A stretch of 64,000 nucleotides of DNA from Dokdonia sp. Hel_I_53. GTDB lineage: Bacteria > Bacteroidota > Bacteroidia > Flavobacteriales > Flavobacteriaceae. Within the stretch, counting starts at the first letter, position 1. Each line of letters begins with the position of its first letter. The translations under genes were made by a program, and so were the position numbers. The stretch covers positions 2,127,001-2,191,000 of the forward strand of contig NZ_VISL01000001.1 in assembly GCF_007827465.1 (NCBI RefSeq). Reading direction: 5' to 3'. Of the stretch, positions 46,834 to 56,259 are shown in pieces. Under the pieces are notes generated by a model. That model did no database searches, had not been told where the DNA came from, and saw only the letters and a list, made by a program, of their open reading frames with translations.

Positions 46834-47745
46834 ATGCCAAACAAGTCACTAAAGTGGATTTACCTTGTCGTGTTATCCATAATTTGGGGTAGCTCATTCA
46901 TACTTATTAAAAAAGGACTCATAGGGCTTTCCGCTTTACAACTAGGAGCTTTACGTATACTATTTTCAGCTTTACTATTATTAGTTTTTGGTTGGAGAAG
47001 TCTTAAAGGCATTCAGAAAATAGCGTGGAAGTGGATAGGCATATCTGCAGTTTTAGGGACAGGTGTTCCCGTGTTCCTATTTGCGTTTGCCGAAACTGAA
47101 ATAGATAGTGCCGTAGTGGGAATTCTCAACTCAAGTGTGCCATTACTAGCTTTTATTTTTGGAATAATGTTATTCGGCGCAAAATTTATGAAGCAACAAT
47201 TTCTTGGAGTAATTATTGGCTTAATAGGATCTGCCGCTTTAATTTACATAGGAGCACAAGTAAATGAGGATCAAAATTACTGGTATGCATCTTTAGTGAT
47301 TTTTGCAGCTTCGTTGTATGCACTCAATGTAAATATTATTAAACGTTACTTACAAGAGGTGAGCGCTATTGCGATAGCGGCAGGAAACTTTGTTTTCTTA
47401 ATTATCCCAGCGATCTTAATATTAATACTGTCAGACTTTTTTGAGTTGCCTATTGTAGAAAACGAAGGTGTACAAAAATCGATTGGATTTGTGGTGCTTC
47501 TTTCCATCTTTGGGACGGCAATTGCAAAAGTGATGTTCAATAAATTAGTACAGATAAGTAATCCTGTATTCGCATCTTCTGTAACTTATCTCATGCCCAT
47601 TATCTCCGTAATGTGGGGCTTAGTAGATGGTGAGAATTTTACTATTTTACAATTTATAGCAACGCTCCTTATTTTAACTGGCGTTTACATTGGAAATACA
47701 TCAAAAGCTAAAGCAATAAAGAAGAACAAATCTTTTGAAAATTAA
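46834..47745 (+). CDS. EamA/DMT-family transporter
   Basis: A 303-residue inner-membrane protein with ten predicted helices in two EamA repeats. It starts KWIYLVVLSIIWGSSFILIK, with LGALRILFSALLLLVFGW following, and ends in a basic tail. Family members export metabolites such as amino acids or purines; the substrate is unknown. It is transcribed divergently from the TPP-regulated receptor across the 399-bp gap (46435-46833), which holds the riboswitch and a palindrome. I saw no separate THI element facing this gene. Confidence 0.9.
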   Translation: MPNKSLKWIYLVVLSIIWGSSFILIKKGLIGLSALQLGALRILFSALLLLVFGWRSLKGIQKIAWKWIGISAVLGTGVPVFLFAFAETEIDSAVVGILNSSVPLLAFIFGIMLFGAKFMKQQFLGVIIGLIGSAALIYIGAQVNEDQNYWYASLVIFAASLYALNVNIIKRYLQEVSAIAIAAGNFVFLIIPAILILILSDFFELPIVENEGVQKSIGFVVLLSIFGTAIAKVMFNKLVQISNPVFASSVTYLMPIISVMWGLVDGENFTILQFIATLLILTGVYIGNTSKAKAIKKNKSFEN

Positions 47746-47746
47746 C

Positions 47747-47760
47747 GCTTTCGCGAAAGC
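47747..47760. repeat. Iterated palindrome copy 19 (intergenic)
   Basis: Perfect core, 1 bp after the EamA stop codon, joined to the terminator serving the convergent pckA gene. Confidence 0.95.
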
Positions 47761-47796
47761 AAAAAAAAAGCGACTTACAATTGTGTAAGTCGCTTG
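47761..47796 (-). terminator. Intrinsic terminator of pckA
   Basis: AAGCGACTTACA pairs with TGTAAGTCGCTT around ATTG. The plus-strand A-run gives a T-run on the pckA (minus) strand. Confidence 0.88.
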
Positions 47797-47817
47797 TGAA
47801 TTTAAATTATGTAAAGA

Positions 47818-49431
47818 TTACCCTTTTATAGGTGCACCAGCAAGAATTTCATCACTTGCGTAGCTTTCAAACTTTTTAAAGTTATCCTTAAAAGCCTTTG
47901 CTAGTTTATTTGCAGTAGCATAATATCCTTCGTCGTTATTCCAAGTCTTTCTTGAGCTTAATACTTCGCTAGGAACGCCGGGTACTTCTCTAGGTTCGTA
48001 TAATCCAAAGACAGAATGCATATGGTAGTCTTCTTTAGACATTCCCTCAGGAAGTTTGCCTTCTAATGCCGCAGAAATCATGGCTCTTGTATATTTTAGT
48101 GGCATACGGTGTCCTGTTCCGTAAGCTCCTCCAGTCCATCCTGTGTTGATTAACCAAACATTCACACCAGTTTCTTTCATCTTTGCACTTAACATCTCTG
48201 CATATTTTGTAGGATGCAAAGGCATAAACGGTGCTCCAAAACAAGCTGAAAAACTTGGTTGAGGTTCTGTAACTCCAGCTTCTGTACCCGCTACCTTTGC
48301 AGTATATCCACTTATAAAGTGGTATGCAGCTTGACCTGGTGTAAGCTTAGATATAGGAGGCAATACCCCAAAAGCATCTGCCGTTAGGAAGAATACATTT
48401 TTAGGATTTTTAGCCAATGAAGGCTCTTTAATATTATCAATATGGTGAATAGGGTAACTTACTCTTGTGTTCTGAGTAATTGAAGTATCTGAAAAGTCAA
48501 CTTCACCCTTTTCATTTAAAATTACGTTTTCTAATATCGCTCCTGGTTTGATAGCGTTGTAGATATCTGGCTCGTTTTCTTGAGATAGATTAATCACCTT
48601 TGCGTAACAACCACCTTCAAAGTTGAAGATGGTATTCTCTTTTGTCCAGCCGTGCTCATCATCACCTATCAATTTACGCTCTGGGTCTGCAGAGAGTGTG
48701 GTCTTTCCTGTACCAGAAAGTCCGAAGAAAATGGCTGTTTCACCATCGTCACCCACGTTTGCACTACAGTGCATAGGTAGGGTCTCTTTTTCAACTGGTA
48801 AAATAAAATTAAGTGCTGAGAAAATACCTTTCTTAATCTCTCCAGTATATCCAGTACCACCTATAATAATAGTTTTCTCAGTAAAAGAAAGTATAGCAAA
48901 ATTACTCTGGCGTGTACCGTCTACTTCAGGGTCTGCAAGAAATCCTGGTGCATTTAAAATAGTCCACTCAGGTGTGAAGTTTTCAAGCTCTACATTTGTA
49001 GGCCTTAAAAACATATTATAAGCAAACATGTTAGACCATGGATACTCATTAATTACTCTTATGTTAAGTTTATACTCTTTATCTGCACATGCATAGCTAT
49101 CACGTACATAAAGTTCTTTACCAGAAAGGTAGTCTGTAACTTTATCTCTTAATTTGGCAAAGTTTTCACTACTAAAAGGTATGTTGATATCACCCCACCA
49201 TACTTTATCTTCAGTCTTATCATCTTTTACAATAAACCTATCTAATGGTGAGCGTCCCGTGAACTTTCCAGTATTAACTGCAAGTGCTCCAGAAGAAGCT
49301 GTTTTACCCATATCATTTTCTACAGAAAGCTCGTGTAGCTTTTCTGGGGATAATTGATAGTGTACTTTGGCATTTGTAATGTTTGTATAATCAAGCGAAA
49401 TTTTCTTAAAATTCAGTGTTTCTGAAGTCAT
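47818..49431 (-). CDS. pckA: ATP-dependent phosphoenolpyruvate carboxykinase
   Basis: Interconverts oxaloacetate and PEP with ATP, at the gluconeogenic/anaplerotic node. The 537-residue protein has the oxaloacetate Arg segment TGRSPLDRF (58-66), the catalytic Lys region GYTGEIKKG (about 194-202), Walker A GLSGTGKT (237-244) and the family GDDEHGW motif. It is monocistronic, with a TACATTTG promoter element and a strong terminator. Together with the carbonic anhydrase/SulP island it marks the C3/C4 carbon node. Confidence 0.96.
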   Translation of the reverse strand: MTSETLNFKKISLDYTNITNAKVHYQLSPEKLHELSVENDMGKTASSGALAVNTGKFTGRSPLDRFIVKDDKTEDKVWWGDINIPFSSENFAKLRDKVTDYLSGKELYVRDSYACADKEYKLNIRVINEYPWSNMFAYNMFLRPTNVELENFTPEWTILNAPGFLADPEVDGTRQSNFAILSFTEKTIIIGGTGYTGEIKKGIFSALNFILPVEKETLPMHCSANVGDDGETAIFFGLSGTGKTTLSADPERKLIGDDEHGWTKENTIFNFEGGCYAKVINLSQENEPDIYNAIKPGAILENVILNEKGEVDFSDTSITQNTRVSYPIHHIDNIKEPSLAKNPKNVFFLTADAFGVLPPISKLTPGQAAYHFISGYTAKVAGTEAGVTEPQPSFSACFGAPFMPLHPTKYAEMLSAKMKETGVNVWLINTGWTGGAYGTGHRMPLKYTRAMISAALEGKLPEGMSKEDYHMHSVFGLYEPREVPGVPSEVLSSRKTWNNDEGYYATANKLAKAFKDNFKKFESYASDEILAGAPIKG

Positions 49432-49460
49432 AAAGGGTGATTTGAGTTTGATGTATCAGG

Positions 49461-49468
49461 CAAATGTA
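49461..49468 (-). promoter_or_regulatory. -7 promoter element for pckA
   Basis: TACATTTG on the minus strand, 29 bp before the ATG. Confidence 0.5.
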
Positions 49469-49506
49469 GAAAGAATTAAAATCCTACTATAACGATTGCG
49501 ATAAGT

Positions 49507-49887
49507 TTATTTAAGTTTAACAAATTGATAGACAAGTATTGCCCAGGAAATTATTAGAAAAGTGCCTCCCAAAGGAGTTAAAAGTGCAATTTTTGTAAAA
49601 TCTATACTTGAAAGATTATTTGTTGCAAGCCCATAAATTGAACCCGAGAATAATAGGATCCCCGCAAGTAATAAAATAAAAAGTGCTTTTTTTATCTTTT
49701 GACTTATATCAAAAGTTGGGATGAGCAATAATAATAAGGAATGATACATTTGATATTTCACCCCAGTTTCAAAAGTTGTGATTGATGCGGTATCGATAAG
49801 TTTCTCTAGTGCATGAGCACCAAATGCTCCTATTATAACAGCTAATAGTCCAAATATTGCTCCTGCAATTCTTAACTTTTTATCCAT
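49507..49887 (-). CDS. DUF423 membrane protein
   Basis: A 126-residue inner-membrane protein with four predicted helices and the DUF423 signature IFGLLAVIIGAFGAHALEK and VKYQMYHSLLLL. Function is unknown across the family. It lies upstream of pckA on the same strand (75 bp) but pckA has its own promoter. It is divergent from the saccharopine dehydrogenase-like gene. Confidence 0.9.
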   Translation of the reverse strand: MDKKLRIAGAIFGLLAVIIGAFGAHALEKLIDTASITTFETGVKYQMYHSLLLLLIPTFDISQKIKKALFILLLAGILLFSGSIYGLATNNLSSIDFTKIALLTPLGGTFLIISWAILVYQFVKLK

Positions 49888-49956
49888 AAAATTGCGATTA
49901 AATCGCCTGCAAATATCGTAATTTCACCTCGCAAAATTACAAAAACACATAATTAG

Positions 49957-51327
49957 ATGCGTAAGATTCTCATCATTGGTGCAGGAAAATCTGCTAGCCA
50001 ACTCATAAAATATTTATTAGATAAGGCTTCGACTGAGTCTCTAGAAATTACTATAGGTGACCTTTCTTTAAATAATGCAAAAAAACTTTTAAAAAATCAC
50101 CCAGCTGGTAAAGCAATAGCGCTTGATGTCTTTGACAAAGAACAGCGAGAAGCTGCCGTAGCAGACTCAGACATTGTAGTATCCATGCTTCCAGCTCGGT
50201 TCCATATTGAAGTTGCGAGAGATTGCCTAACGTATGGTAAATCCATGGTGACGGCTTCCTATATTTCTGATGAAATGCAAGAACTTGATCCTTATGTAAA
50301 AGAAAAAGGACTTGTGTTTATGAATGAAATAGGGCTGGATCCTGGTATAGACCATATGAGTGCGATGCAAGTAATAGATCGTATCCGTGCAAAAGGAGGG
50401 AAGATGATTCTCTTTGAATCTTTTACAGGGGGGCTTGTTGCTCCAGAAAGTGATACCAATCTTTGGAACTATAAGTTTACATGGAATCCACGTAACGTAG
50501 TGCTTGCAGGACAAGGAGGTGCAGCAGAATTTATACAAGAAGGAACCTATAAATATATTCCTTACCAAAGACTTTTTAGACGTACAGAGTTTTTAGAAAT
50601 AGAAGGCCACGGTCGTTTCGAAGGATATGCAAACAGAAACTCACTTAAATATAGATCTGTTTATGGATTAGAAGATATCCCAACTCTTTATAGAGGTACA
50701 ATAAGACGCGTTGGTTTTTCTAGAGCTTGGCAAATGTTTGTATTGTTAGGTATGACAGACGATAGTTACACGCTTCAAAAAACTGAGGAAATGAGCTACC
50801 GAGACTTTACGAATCTATTTTTACCTTATTCCCCAACAGATTCTGTTGAATTAAAACTACGTCACTATCTCAAAATAGATCAAGATGATTTGCTTTGGGA
50901 TAAGATTTTAGAATTAGATCTTTTTAATGAGCATAAAAAAATAGGTCTTAAAGCAGCTACCCCCGCACAATGCCTTCAAAAAATTCTAGAAGATAAGTGG
51001 ACACTTGATCCAGAAGATAAAGATATGATTGTGATGTATCACAAATTTGGTTATGAATTAGATGGTAAGAAGAAACAAATTGACGCTACTATGGTAAACA
51101 TTGGGGCAGATCAAGTAGAGACTGCGATGGCTCGTACGGTAGGTTTACCTGTTGCTATGGCAACGCTTCGCATACTTAATAAGCAAATAACTACACCAGG
51201 AGTTCAACTACCTATTTCTAAAGAAGTTTATGAGCCTATTTTAAAAGAACTTGAAAATTACGGAATAACTTTTAAGGAATATGAGGTAGAGTATCTAGGT
51301 TATAATCCTAATAATGTAGGGGGGTAA
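49957..51327 (+). CDS. Saccharopine dehydrogenase-family protein
   Basis: A 456-residue enzyme with an N-terminal Rossmann fold (LIIGAGKSASQLIKYLLD), then SMLPARFHIEVARDCLTYGK, the NEIGLDPGIDHMSA motif and a C-terminal LYS9-like domain. This layout fits the glutamate-forming saccharopine dehydrogenase (LYS9/SDH) of lysine metabolism. An Lrp/AsnC regulator lies 120 bp downstream, which supports amino-acid catabolism. No lysine-ketoglutarate reductase partner is in the window, so the exact reaction is inferred. Confidence 0.85.
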   Translation: MRKILIIGAGKSASQLIKYLLDKASTESLEITIGDLSLNNAKKLLKNHPAGKAIALDVFDKEQREAAVADSDIVVSMLPARFHIEVARDCLTYGKSMVTASYISDEMQELDPYVKEKGLVFMNEIGLDPGIDHMSAMQVIDRIRAKGGKMILFESFTGGLVAPESDTNLWNYKFTWNPRNVVLAGQGGAAEFIQEGTYKYIPYQRLFRRTEFLEIEGHGRFEGYANRNSLKYRSVYGLEDIPTLYRGTIRRVGFSRAWQMFVLLGMTDDSYTLQKTEEMSYRDFTNLFLPYSPTDSVELKLRHYLKIDQDDLLWDKILELDLFNEHKKIGLKAATPAQCLQKILEDKWTLDPEDKDMIVMYHKFGYELDGKKKQIDATMVNIGADQVETAMARTVGLPVAMATLRILNKQITTPGVQLPISKEVYEPILKELENYGITFKEYEVEYLGYNPNNVGG

Positions 51328-51344
51328 ATGAGAAGTAGATATTC

Positions 51345-51358
51345 GCTTTCGCGAAAGC
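51345..51358. repeat. Iterated palindrome copy 20 (intergenic)
   Basis: Perfect core in the 16-mer form, flanked by ATTC and GGAAT, 17 bp after the saccharopine dehydrogenase-like stop. Confidence 0.95.
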
Positions 51359-51447
51359 GGAATAGGATAAAAAGTTTATTTTAAGCCAAATGATTACAGT
51401 TTCATATCATTTATTAACTTGTAGTTATAAAATAATAAGCGCCTTTT

Positions 51448-51918
51448 ATGAAAATAGTTAAAGATGAACTTGTAATTGACGGTATAGATAAAATTATTCT
51501 ACGCTCATTGATGGAAGATGCGCGTAAACCTGTATTAGAAATTGCGCGTAAAGTAGGAATTTCTGGTGCAGCAATACACCAGCGATTACGTAAGCTTGAA
51601 AAATCTGGTTTAATTGCAGGCTCTAAATTTATAATTAACCCTAGAGTTCTTGGATACAGAACACAGGCATTTATAGGAGTGTATTTAGATAGAGCGGCAA
51701 ATAATGCCAGAGCAGTGCGACAACTTAAAGACATTCCTGAGGTTTTAGAATGCCATTATACCACTGGAAACTGGTCCGTCCTCATTAAGATTCTTTGCAA
51801 GAATAATGAAGATCTCATGCACTTACTGAATAAAAAAATTCAAGCAATAGATGGAGTTTCACGTACCGAAACATTTATTTCTTTAGATCAACAAATTGAT
51901 CGGCAAATAAAGATTTAA
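51448..51918 (+). CDS. Lrp/AsnC-family transcription regulator
   Basis: A 156-residue DNA-binding regulator: N-terminal winged helix-turn-helix (about 12-60, with ILRSLMEDARKPVLEIARKV and GAAIHQRLRKLEKSGLI), then a RAM effector domain (about 70-150). Lrp-type proteins sense amino acids and form octamers. The upstream neighbour suggests lysine or saccharopine metabolism as target; this is an inference. A terminator closes the unit 20 bp downstream. Confidence 0.92.
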   Translation: MKIVKDELVIDGIDKIILRSLMEDARKPVLEIARKVGISGAAIHQRLRKLEKSGLIAGSKFIINPRVLGYRTQAFIGVYLDRAANNARAVRQLKDIPEVLECHYTTGNWSVLIKILCKNNEDLMHLLNKKIQAIDGVSRTETFISLDQQIDRQIKI

Positions 51919-51938
51919 AGTAAGACAAAACTTAATCC

Positions 51939-51967
51939 AAAAAAGCCTCCTAATGGAGGCTTTTTTA
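51939..51967. terminator. Bidirectional intrinsic terminator
   Basis: AAAAGCCTCC pairs with GGAGGCTTTT around TAAT, with A-run before and T-run after, between convergent genes. Confidence 0.92.
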
Positions 51968-51988
51968 ATAAATAAAAGTTGACTTTTA

Positions 51989-52333
51989 TTAGAGCCCAGG
52001 ATAGTTTCCAGTAAGTATATCAATACCATCGATAATCCACCAGATACCTAGACCTCCTAATGTTAGAATGAATAAGATGTTCCATCCAATAGGGCTTCCT
52101 AAATACCATCTGTGAGCAGCAAAACCTCCAAGGAATAACCATAGTAGGATAGCTACAAGCTGGCGATCTGCTTCAACTGCAGCTGGAGAAGTAAGCGTCT
52201 CAGCATTAGTATCTTCAGTAAGAGTTTCACCTTCCATAGCGATCACAGCTGTACGTTGTACTGGGAAGCCAGCATAAGTATTTGTAACAGCAAGCATTAC
52301 GAACGCAAATAATAATGTAATTTTGAGTCTCAT
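51989..52333 (-). CDS. TM2-domain protein
   Basis: A 114-residue exported or membrane protein with an N-terminal signal segment (MRLKITLLFAFVMLAVTNTY), a short extracytoplasmic linker and a C-terminal TM2 domain: two helices around the AAHRWYLGSPIGWNILFILT block and a final GIWWIIDGIDILTGNYPGL with the usual Asp. Function of TM2 proteins in bacteria is unknown. The gene is single and divergent from the exported protein at 52383. Confidence 0.9.
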   Translation of the reverse strand: MRLKITLLFAFVMLAVTNTYAGFPVQRTAVIAMEGETLTEDTNAETLTSPAAVEADRQLVAILLWLFLGGFAAHRWYLGSPIGWNILFILTLGGLGIWWIIDGIDILTGNYPGL

Positions 52334-52382
52334 AGTTTGTATTAAATTGATTAGACCTAACTAAAATACCTAAAAAACTGAT

Positions 52383-53261
52383 ATGACATTTAAATATATT
52401 CTTTTTTCTATTGCTTTTTTATTTTGTTGTTCTAGTTTTTCTCAGACAGAAACCTACGAATACCTAGGTGTGATTAAACTTAACGATAGTGCCTTTATTC
52501 CCTACAAACTTGCTTTTGAAGAATTAGATGGTAAAATAGAAGGGTTTTCTGTTGCAGATTTAGGAGGAAAGCACGAGACAAAATCTAATATCATTGGTAA
52601 TTTTAATCAAGAGGATAAGACATTTACTTTTAAAGAATACGATATCGTTTACACAAAGTCACCTATTACAGAGCTAGATATGTGCCTAGTAAATTTTAAG
52701 GGGAAGATGCGCAATTTAAATAAAAGTAAAGCCTTTAGTGGTGATTTTAAAGGATTTTACCCAGATGAAAGTGCCTGCCTTAATGGTATGATCATAATGT
52801 CTGCTTCTGATCAAGTCAAAGAGCGAATTGAAAAGATGGATCGTAAAATCCAGAAGTCAAAAAAAGTCAGTCAGGAAATTAAAGATAAAATTTCAGCAAA
52901 GAGAGCGGTTGATACGCTTACCATGAGTATTGTAAAAAAGGATGAGAACCTAAACATATTCACTAAAACAAAGAAGGTGATGGTTTCTATCTATGACTCT
53001 GGAAAAGTAGATAATGATCGTATAAATTTATACGTAGATGATGTTTTAGTGCTGGGAGACTATTCGATTGAAAAAACTAAAAAGCAAATTCCTATAGATA
53101 TAACTAAACCATTAACAGTAGTTCGTGTAGAAGCTTTAGATGAAGGTACATCTGCTCCTAACACTGTTAAAGTTGAAATTCAAGATGGACCAAGCTTGAT
53201 TACAACCAGAACAAGTTTAAAAACTGGTGAGAAGGCAGAACTTACCTTGGTGAAACAGTAA
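52383..53261 (+). CDS. Exported protein of unknown function
   Basis: A 292-residue protein with signal peptide MTFKYILFSIAFLFCCSSFS. The first half is beta-rich and may form a small lipocalin-like barrel (YEYLGVIKLNDSAFIPYKLA; FSGDFKGFYPDESAC). A central charged helix (about 140-180) and a second beta domain follow (VMVSIYDSGKVDNDRINLYV), which ends in VEIQDGPSLITTR. I do not recognise the family, though similar proteins exist in Flavobacteria. It is followed by a terminator. Confidence 0.6.
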   Translation: MTFKYILFSIAFLFCCSSFSQTETYEYLGVIKLNDSAFIPYKLAFEELDGKIEGFSVADLGGKHETKSNIIGNFNQEDKTFTFKEYDIVYTKSPITELDMCLVNFKGKMRNLNKSKAFSGDFKGFYPDESACLNGMIIMSASDQVKERIEKMDRKIQKSKKVSQEIKDKISAKRAVDTLTMSIVKKDENLNIFTKTKKVMVSIYDSGKVDNDRINLYVDDVLVLGDYSIEKTKKQIPIDITKPLTVVRVEALDEGTSAPNTVKVEIQDGPSLITTRTSLKTGEKAELTLVKQ

Positions 53262-53287
53262 AAAGAAAGTGCTGTTTATTTAATTGC

Positions 53288-53330
53288 AAAAGATAAAACC
53301 CACTCTACAAACGTGGGTTTTTATCTTTTT
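53288..53330. terminator. Intrinsic terminator between convergent genes
   Basis: AAAGATAAAACCCAC pairs with GTGGGTTTTTATCTTT (2-nt bulge), with a T-run after. A decayed palindrome copy follows directly. Confidence 0.85.
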
Positions 53331-53331
53331 A

Positions 53332-53345
53332 ACTTTCGCGAAAGC
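53332..53345. repeat. Decayed iterated palindrome (1 mismatch)
   Basis: ACTTTCGCGAAAGC, one base off the 14-mer, in the gap between convergent genes and directly after a terminator. Confidence 0.8.
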
Positions 53346-53410
53346 GGTGTTTTAATTCATTCTCTCTAAGCTACACTTCAAGAAAGATCAAACCGCCTCA
53401 ACTTAGAATT

Positions 53411-54727
53411 TTAGTATCGGTAATATTCTGGCTTAAAAGGTCCTTCTACGGTTACACCTATATATTCTGCTTGTTCTTGAGAAAGTGTTTCAAGTTCAGC
53501 GCCTAGGCGTGATAAGTGTAATTGTGCAACTTTCTCATCTAGATGCTTAGGAAGCATGTAAACTTCATTCTTGTAGTTCTCACCATTTTTCCAAAGCTCA
53601 ATCTGTGCAAGTGTTTGGTTTGTAAATGAGTTACTCATCACAAAACTTGGGTGACCTGTAGCGCATCCTAAGTTTACGAGACGACCTTCTGCTAGTAAGA
53701 TAATGTCTTTACCATCAATAGTATATTTATCTACCTGTGGTTTGATCTCATCTTTAGTATCACCGTAGTTCTCGTTAAGCCAAGCGACTTGTATTTCATT
53801 ATCAAAGTGACCAATATTACAAACAATTACTTTATCGCGCATAGCTTTAAAGTGCTCACCACGAATAATGTCTTTATTTCCAGTTGTTGTGATTACGATA
53901 TCTGCATTCCCTACAACAGATTCTAATTTTTTAACTTCAAAACCATCCATAGCTGCTTGCAGTGCACAAATAGGATCAATCTCAGTAACTGTCACGATAG
54001 ATCCTGCACCTTTAAAAGAAGCGGAAGTACCTTTTCCTACATCTCCATATCCACAAACAACAACACGTTTTCCTGCAAGCATGGTGTCTGTAGCACGACG
54101 TATTGCATCTACTGCACTCTCACGACACCCGTATTTATTGTCAAATTTTGACTTAGTTACAGAGTCATTTACATTAATAGCTGGCATAGGTAACGTTCCG
54201 TTCTTAACACGCTCGTATAATCTATGTACACCAGTTGTAGTCTCCTCTGATAGACCTTTGATGTCTCCAGCAAGTTCTGGGTAACGGTCAAGAACCATAT
54301 TGGTAAGATCACCTCCATCGTCAAGTATCATATTAAGTGGCTTGCGATCTTCTCCAAAGAAAAGTGTTTGCTCGATACACCAGTCAAATTCCTCCTCATT
54401 CATACCCTTCCAAGCATACACAGGGATTCCTGCATCTGCAATAGCTGCTGCTGCTTGATCTTGTGTAGAAAATATGTTACAAGAAGACCAAGTTACATCT
54501 GCTCCTAACGCTTTTAAAGTTTCAATAAGGACAGCAGTTTGGATAGTCATGTGAAGACATCCGGCAATGCGTGCTCCTTTAAGTGGTTGCTCATCACCAT
54601 ATTCTTCACGTAAAGACATCAAACCTGGCATCTCTGCCTCTGCGAGTTCAATTTCTTTGCGTCCCCATGCTGCTAGGGAAATATCTTTTACTTTGTACGG
54701 TACGTACGCTACTGTCTTTGTGCTCAT
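53411..54727 (-). CDS. ahcY: Adenosylhomocysteinase
   Basis: Hydrolyses S-adenosylhomocysteine to adenosine and homocysteine, recycling the product of SAM-dependent methylation. The 438-residue protein shows [17 protein letters not shown], the NAD-binding [20 protein letters not shown], the [18 protein letters not shown] substrate segment and the C-terminal PFKPEYYRY that reaches a neighbouring subunit. Length is standard. It has its own promoter motif and stands alone. Confidence 0.96.
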   Translation of the reverse strand: MSTKTVAYVPYKVKDISLAAWGRKEIELAEAEMPGLMSLREEYGDEQPLKGARIAGCLHMTIQTAVLIETLKALGADVTWSSCNIFSTQDQAAAAIADAGIPVYAWKGMNEEEFDWCIEQTLFFGEDRKPLNMILDDGGDLTNMVLDRYPELAGDIKGLSEETTTGVHRLYERVKNGTLPMPAINVNDSVTKSKFDNKYGCRESAVDAIRRATDTMLAGKRVVVCGYGDVGKGTSASFKGAGSIVTVTEIDPICALQAAMDGFEVKKLESVVGNADIVITTTGNKDIIRGEHFKAMRDKVIVCNIGHFDNEIQVAWLNENYGDTKDEIKPQVDKYTIDGKDIILLAEGRLVNLGCATGHPSFVMSNSFTNQTLAQIELWKNGENYKNEVYMLPKHLDEKVAQLHLSRLGAELETLSQEQAEYIGVTVEGPFKPEYYRY

Positions 54728-54761
54728 TTTCTTATCTTTAATGTTCGTTTATAACGAGTTG

Positions 54762-54769
54762 CAAAATTA
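54762..54769 (-). promoter_or_regulatory. -7 promoter element for ahcY
   Basis: TAATTTTG on the minus strand, 34 bp before the ATG. Confidence 0.5.
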
Positions 54770-54799
54770 AGCAATACCTTACAGAAAACCTTCTAAAGT

Positions 54800-55453
54800 A
54801 TGCCACTTTACAAAACCATCCCAGTTTCTAAGACAACCACCGTCTATATTTGGAAAATTGAGGAGGATTTAGCTACGCTTTCGCGAAAATTTTATACCAA
54901 TCAAGATCCATCAAAACCCTTACAGCTCTCTCCAAATTCTCTGTATAGATTGGCTCATATGAAATCAGAGCTGCATCAGCGAGGTTTTATGAGCATCCGT
55001 CATTTGTTGAATGAGGCGGGATACACCGATTTTGATCTCTATTATGATAAAAGTGGAAAGCCACACCTTACTGATGAAAAATATATAAGTATTACCCATA
55101 GCTACCACTTTTCGGCTGTTATTATAAGCGATAAGCCGGTAGGTATAGACATTGAAAAGCAGCGAGACAAAATTTTGCGTATCGCTCAAAAGTTTACACC
55201 TATTGAAGAATATTATACGCTTACAAGTGCAGAAGCTCGTGTAAGAAAGCTAACTATCGTCTGGGGCGCCAAAGAATCATTATACAAATTATATGCGCAA
55301 GAAGGACTAAGCTTTTTGAATCATATTGATGTAGAAGATTTTAACTTTGATGATGGCACGACAACAGCACAGATTAATTATAATGGAACGATTTCTGATT
55401 ACCGATTGACATTCCTAGAAATGGAAGGCTTTACGTGTGTGTATGGATGGTGA
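54800..55453 (+). CDS. 4'-phosphopantetheinyl transferase superfamily protein
   Basis: A 217-residue enzyme of the Sfp/AcpT fold that would load phosphopantetheine on carrier proteins. The Mg2+/CoA motifs are visible: VGIDIEKQRDK and WGAKESLYKLY. The N-terminal part carries the helical region typical of flavobacterial members. A half-intact palindrome (54877) encodes LSRKF at residues 27-31. No carrier-protein or polyketide genes are nearby, so the partner is probably fatty-acid ACP or a distant cluster. Confidence 0.88.
   Translation: MPLYKTIPVSKTTTVYIWKIEEDLATLSRKFYTNQDPSKPLQLSPNSLYRLAHMKSELHQRGFMSIRHLLNEAGYTDFDLYYDKSGKPHLTDEKYISITHSYHFSAVIISDKPVGIDIEKQRDKILRIAQKFTPIEEYYTLTSAEARVRKLTIVWGAKESLYKLYAQEGLSFLNHIDVEDFNFDDGTTTAQINYNGTISDYRLTFLEMEGFTCVYGW
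54877..54890. repeat. Decayed iterated palindrome (2 mismatches)
   Basis: GCTTTCGCGAAAAT, the last two bases changed. Inside the phosphopantetheinyl transferase gene, LSRK frame. Confidence 0.75.
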
Positions 55454-55512
55454 TAGTAATAACAGTATTGATGTTTATAACTCTTTAATTCTAGCTTTCT
55501 TACTTTAGTTTC

Positions 55513-56241
55513 GTGTCCATATATTCTGATATTCTCAACGCACACAATGCGCAAAAAAAATTACTAGCAATCCTCATTGATCCAGATAAGTTTGAGCTGA
55601 ATTACGCTTTCGCGAAAGCGTACCTCAAAAAATTACCCTATAACACAACGCATTTATTTATAGGGGGAAGTACAGATTCAAACCAAAAAACCGATCATGT
55701 TGTAAAAATGCTTAAAGATCAAACAGACTTGCCTGTTGTGCTATTTCCAGGAAGTTACAGTCAAGTCACACCAGCTGCAGACGCATTGTTGTTTTTATCA
55801 TTACTCTCTGGTGATAATCCAGAGTTTTTAATAGGGCAGCAAATAAAGGCGGCTAGGATAGTACAAAAAAGTAATCTTGAAGTTATACCTACAGCATATA
55901 TACTTATTGATGGTGGCACAATATCTGCCGTGCAGCGGGTGAGTAAAACGTTACCCATGCCGCAGTATCATGAAGAACAAATTGTAGCCACATCTCTGGC
56001 AGGGGAGTATCTAGGGAAAAAATTACTCTATCTAGAAGCAGGTAGTGGAGCTAAGACGGCGGTTAAAGAATCAATAATTACGGCTGTAAGCGATGCAGTG
56101 TCGATACCAATAATTGTGGGGGGTGGTATAAAATCCCAATCACAGATATGTAAAGCATATGAGGCTGGGGCAACCTTAGTGGTTGTCGGCACAGCTTTTG
56201 AAGATAATAGCTGGGAGAGCTCGGAAAATGAGTCTTCTTAA
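55513..56241 (+). CDS. Geranylgeranylglyceryl/heptaprenylglyceryl phosphate synthase family
   Basis: A 242-residue TIM-barrel prenyltransferase (PcrB/GGGPS group) that joins a polyprenyl chain to glycerol-1-phosphate. A GTG start is used. Motifs are ILIDPDKFEL, HLFIGGSTDSN, the YLEAGSGA segment and VGGGIKSQSQI. Such genes are usual in Bacteroidota, but the lipid made there is not well known. The palindrome encodes AFAKA at 32-36, in the first helix. It is followed by a 319-residue exported protein after 18 bp. Confidence 0.88.
   Translation: MSIYSDILNAHNAQKKLLAILIDPDKFELNYAFAKAYLKKLPYNTTHLFIGGSTDSNQKTDHVVKMLKDQTDLPVVLFPGSYSQVTPAADALLFLSLLSGDNPEFLIGQQIKAARIVQKSNLEVIPTAYILIDGGTISAVQRVSKTLPMPQYHEEQIVATSLAGEYLGKKLLYLEAGSGAKTAVKESIITAVSDAVSIPIIVGGGIKSQSQICKAYEAGATLVVVGTAFEDNSWESSENESS
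55606..55619. repeat. Iterated palindrome copy 21 (coding)
   Basis: Perfect core in the 16-mer form, AFAKA frame, residues 32-36 of the GGGP synthase. Confidence 0.95.
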
Positions 56242-56259
56242 ATTATTACATTTGTTATT

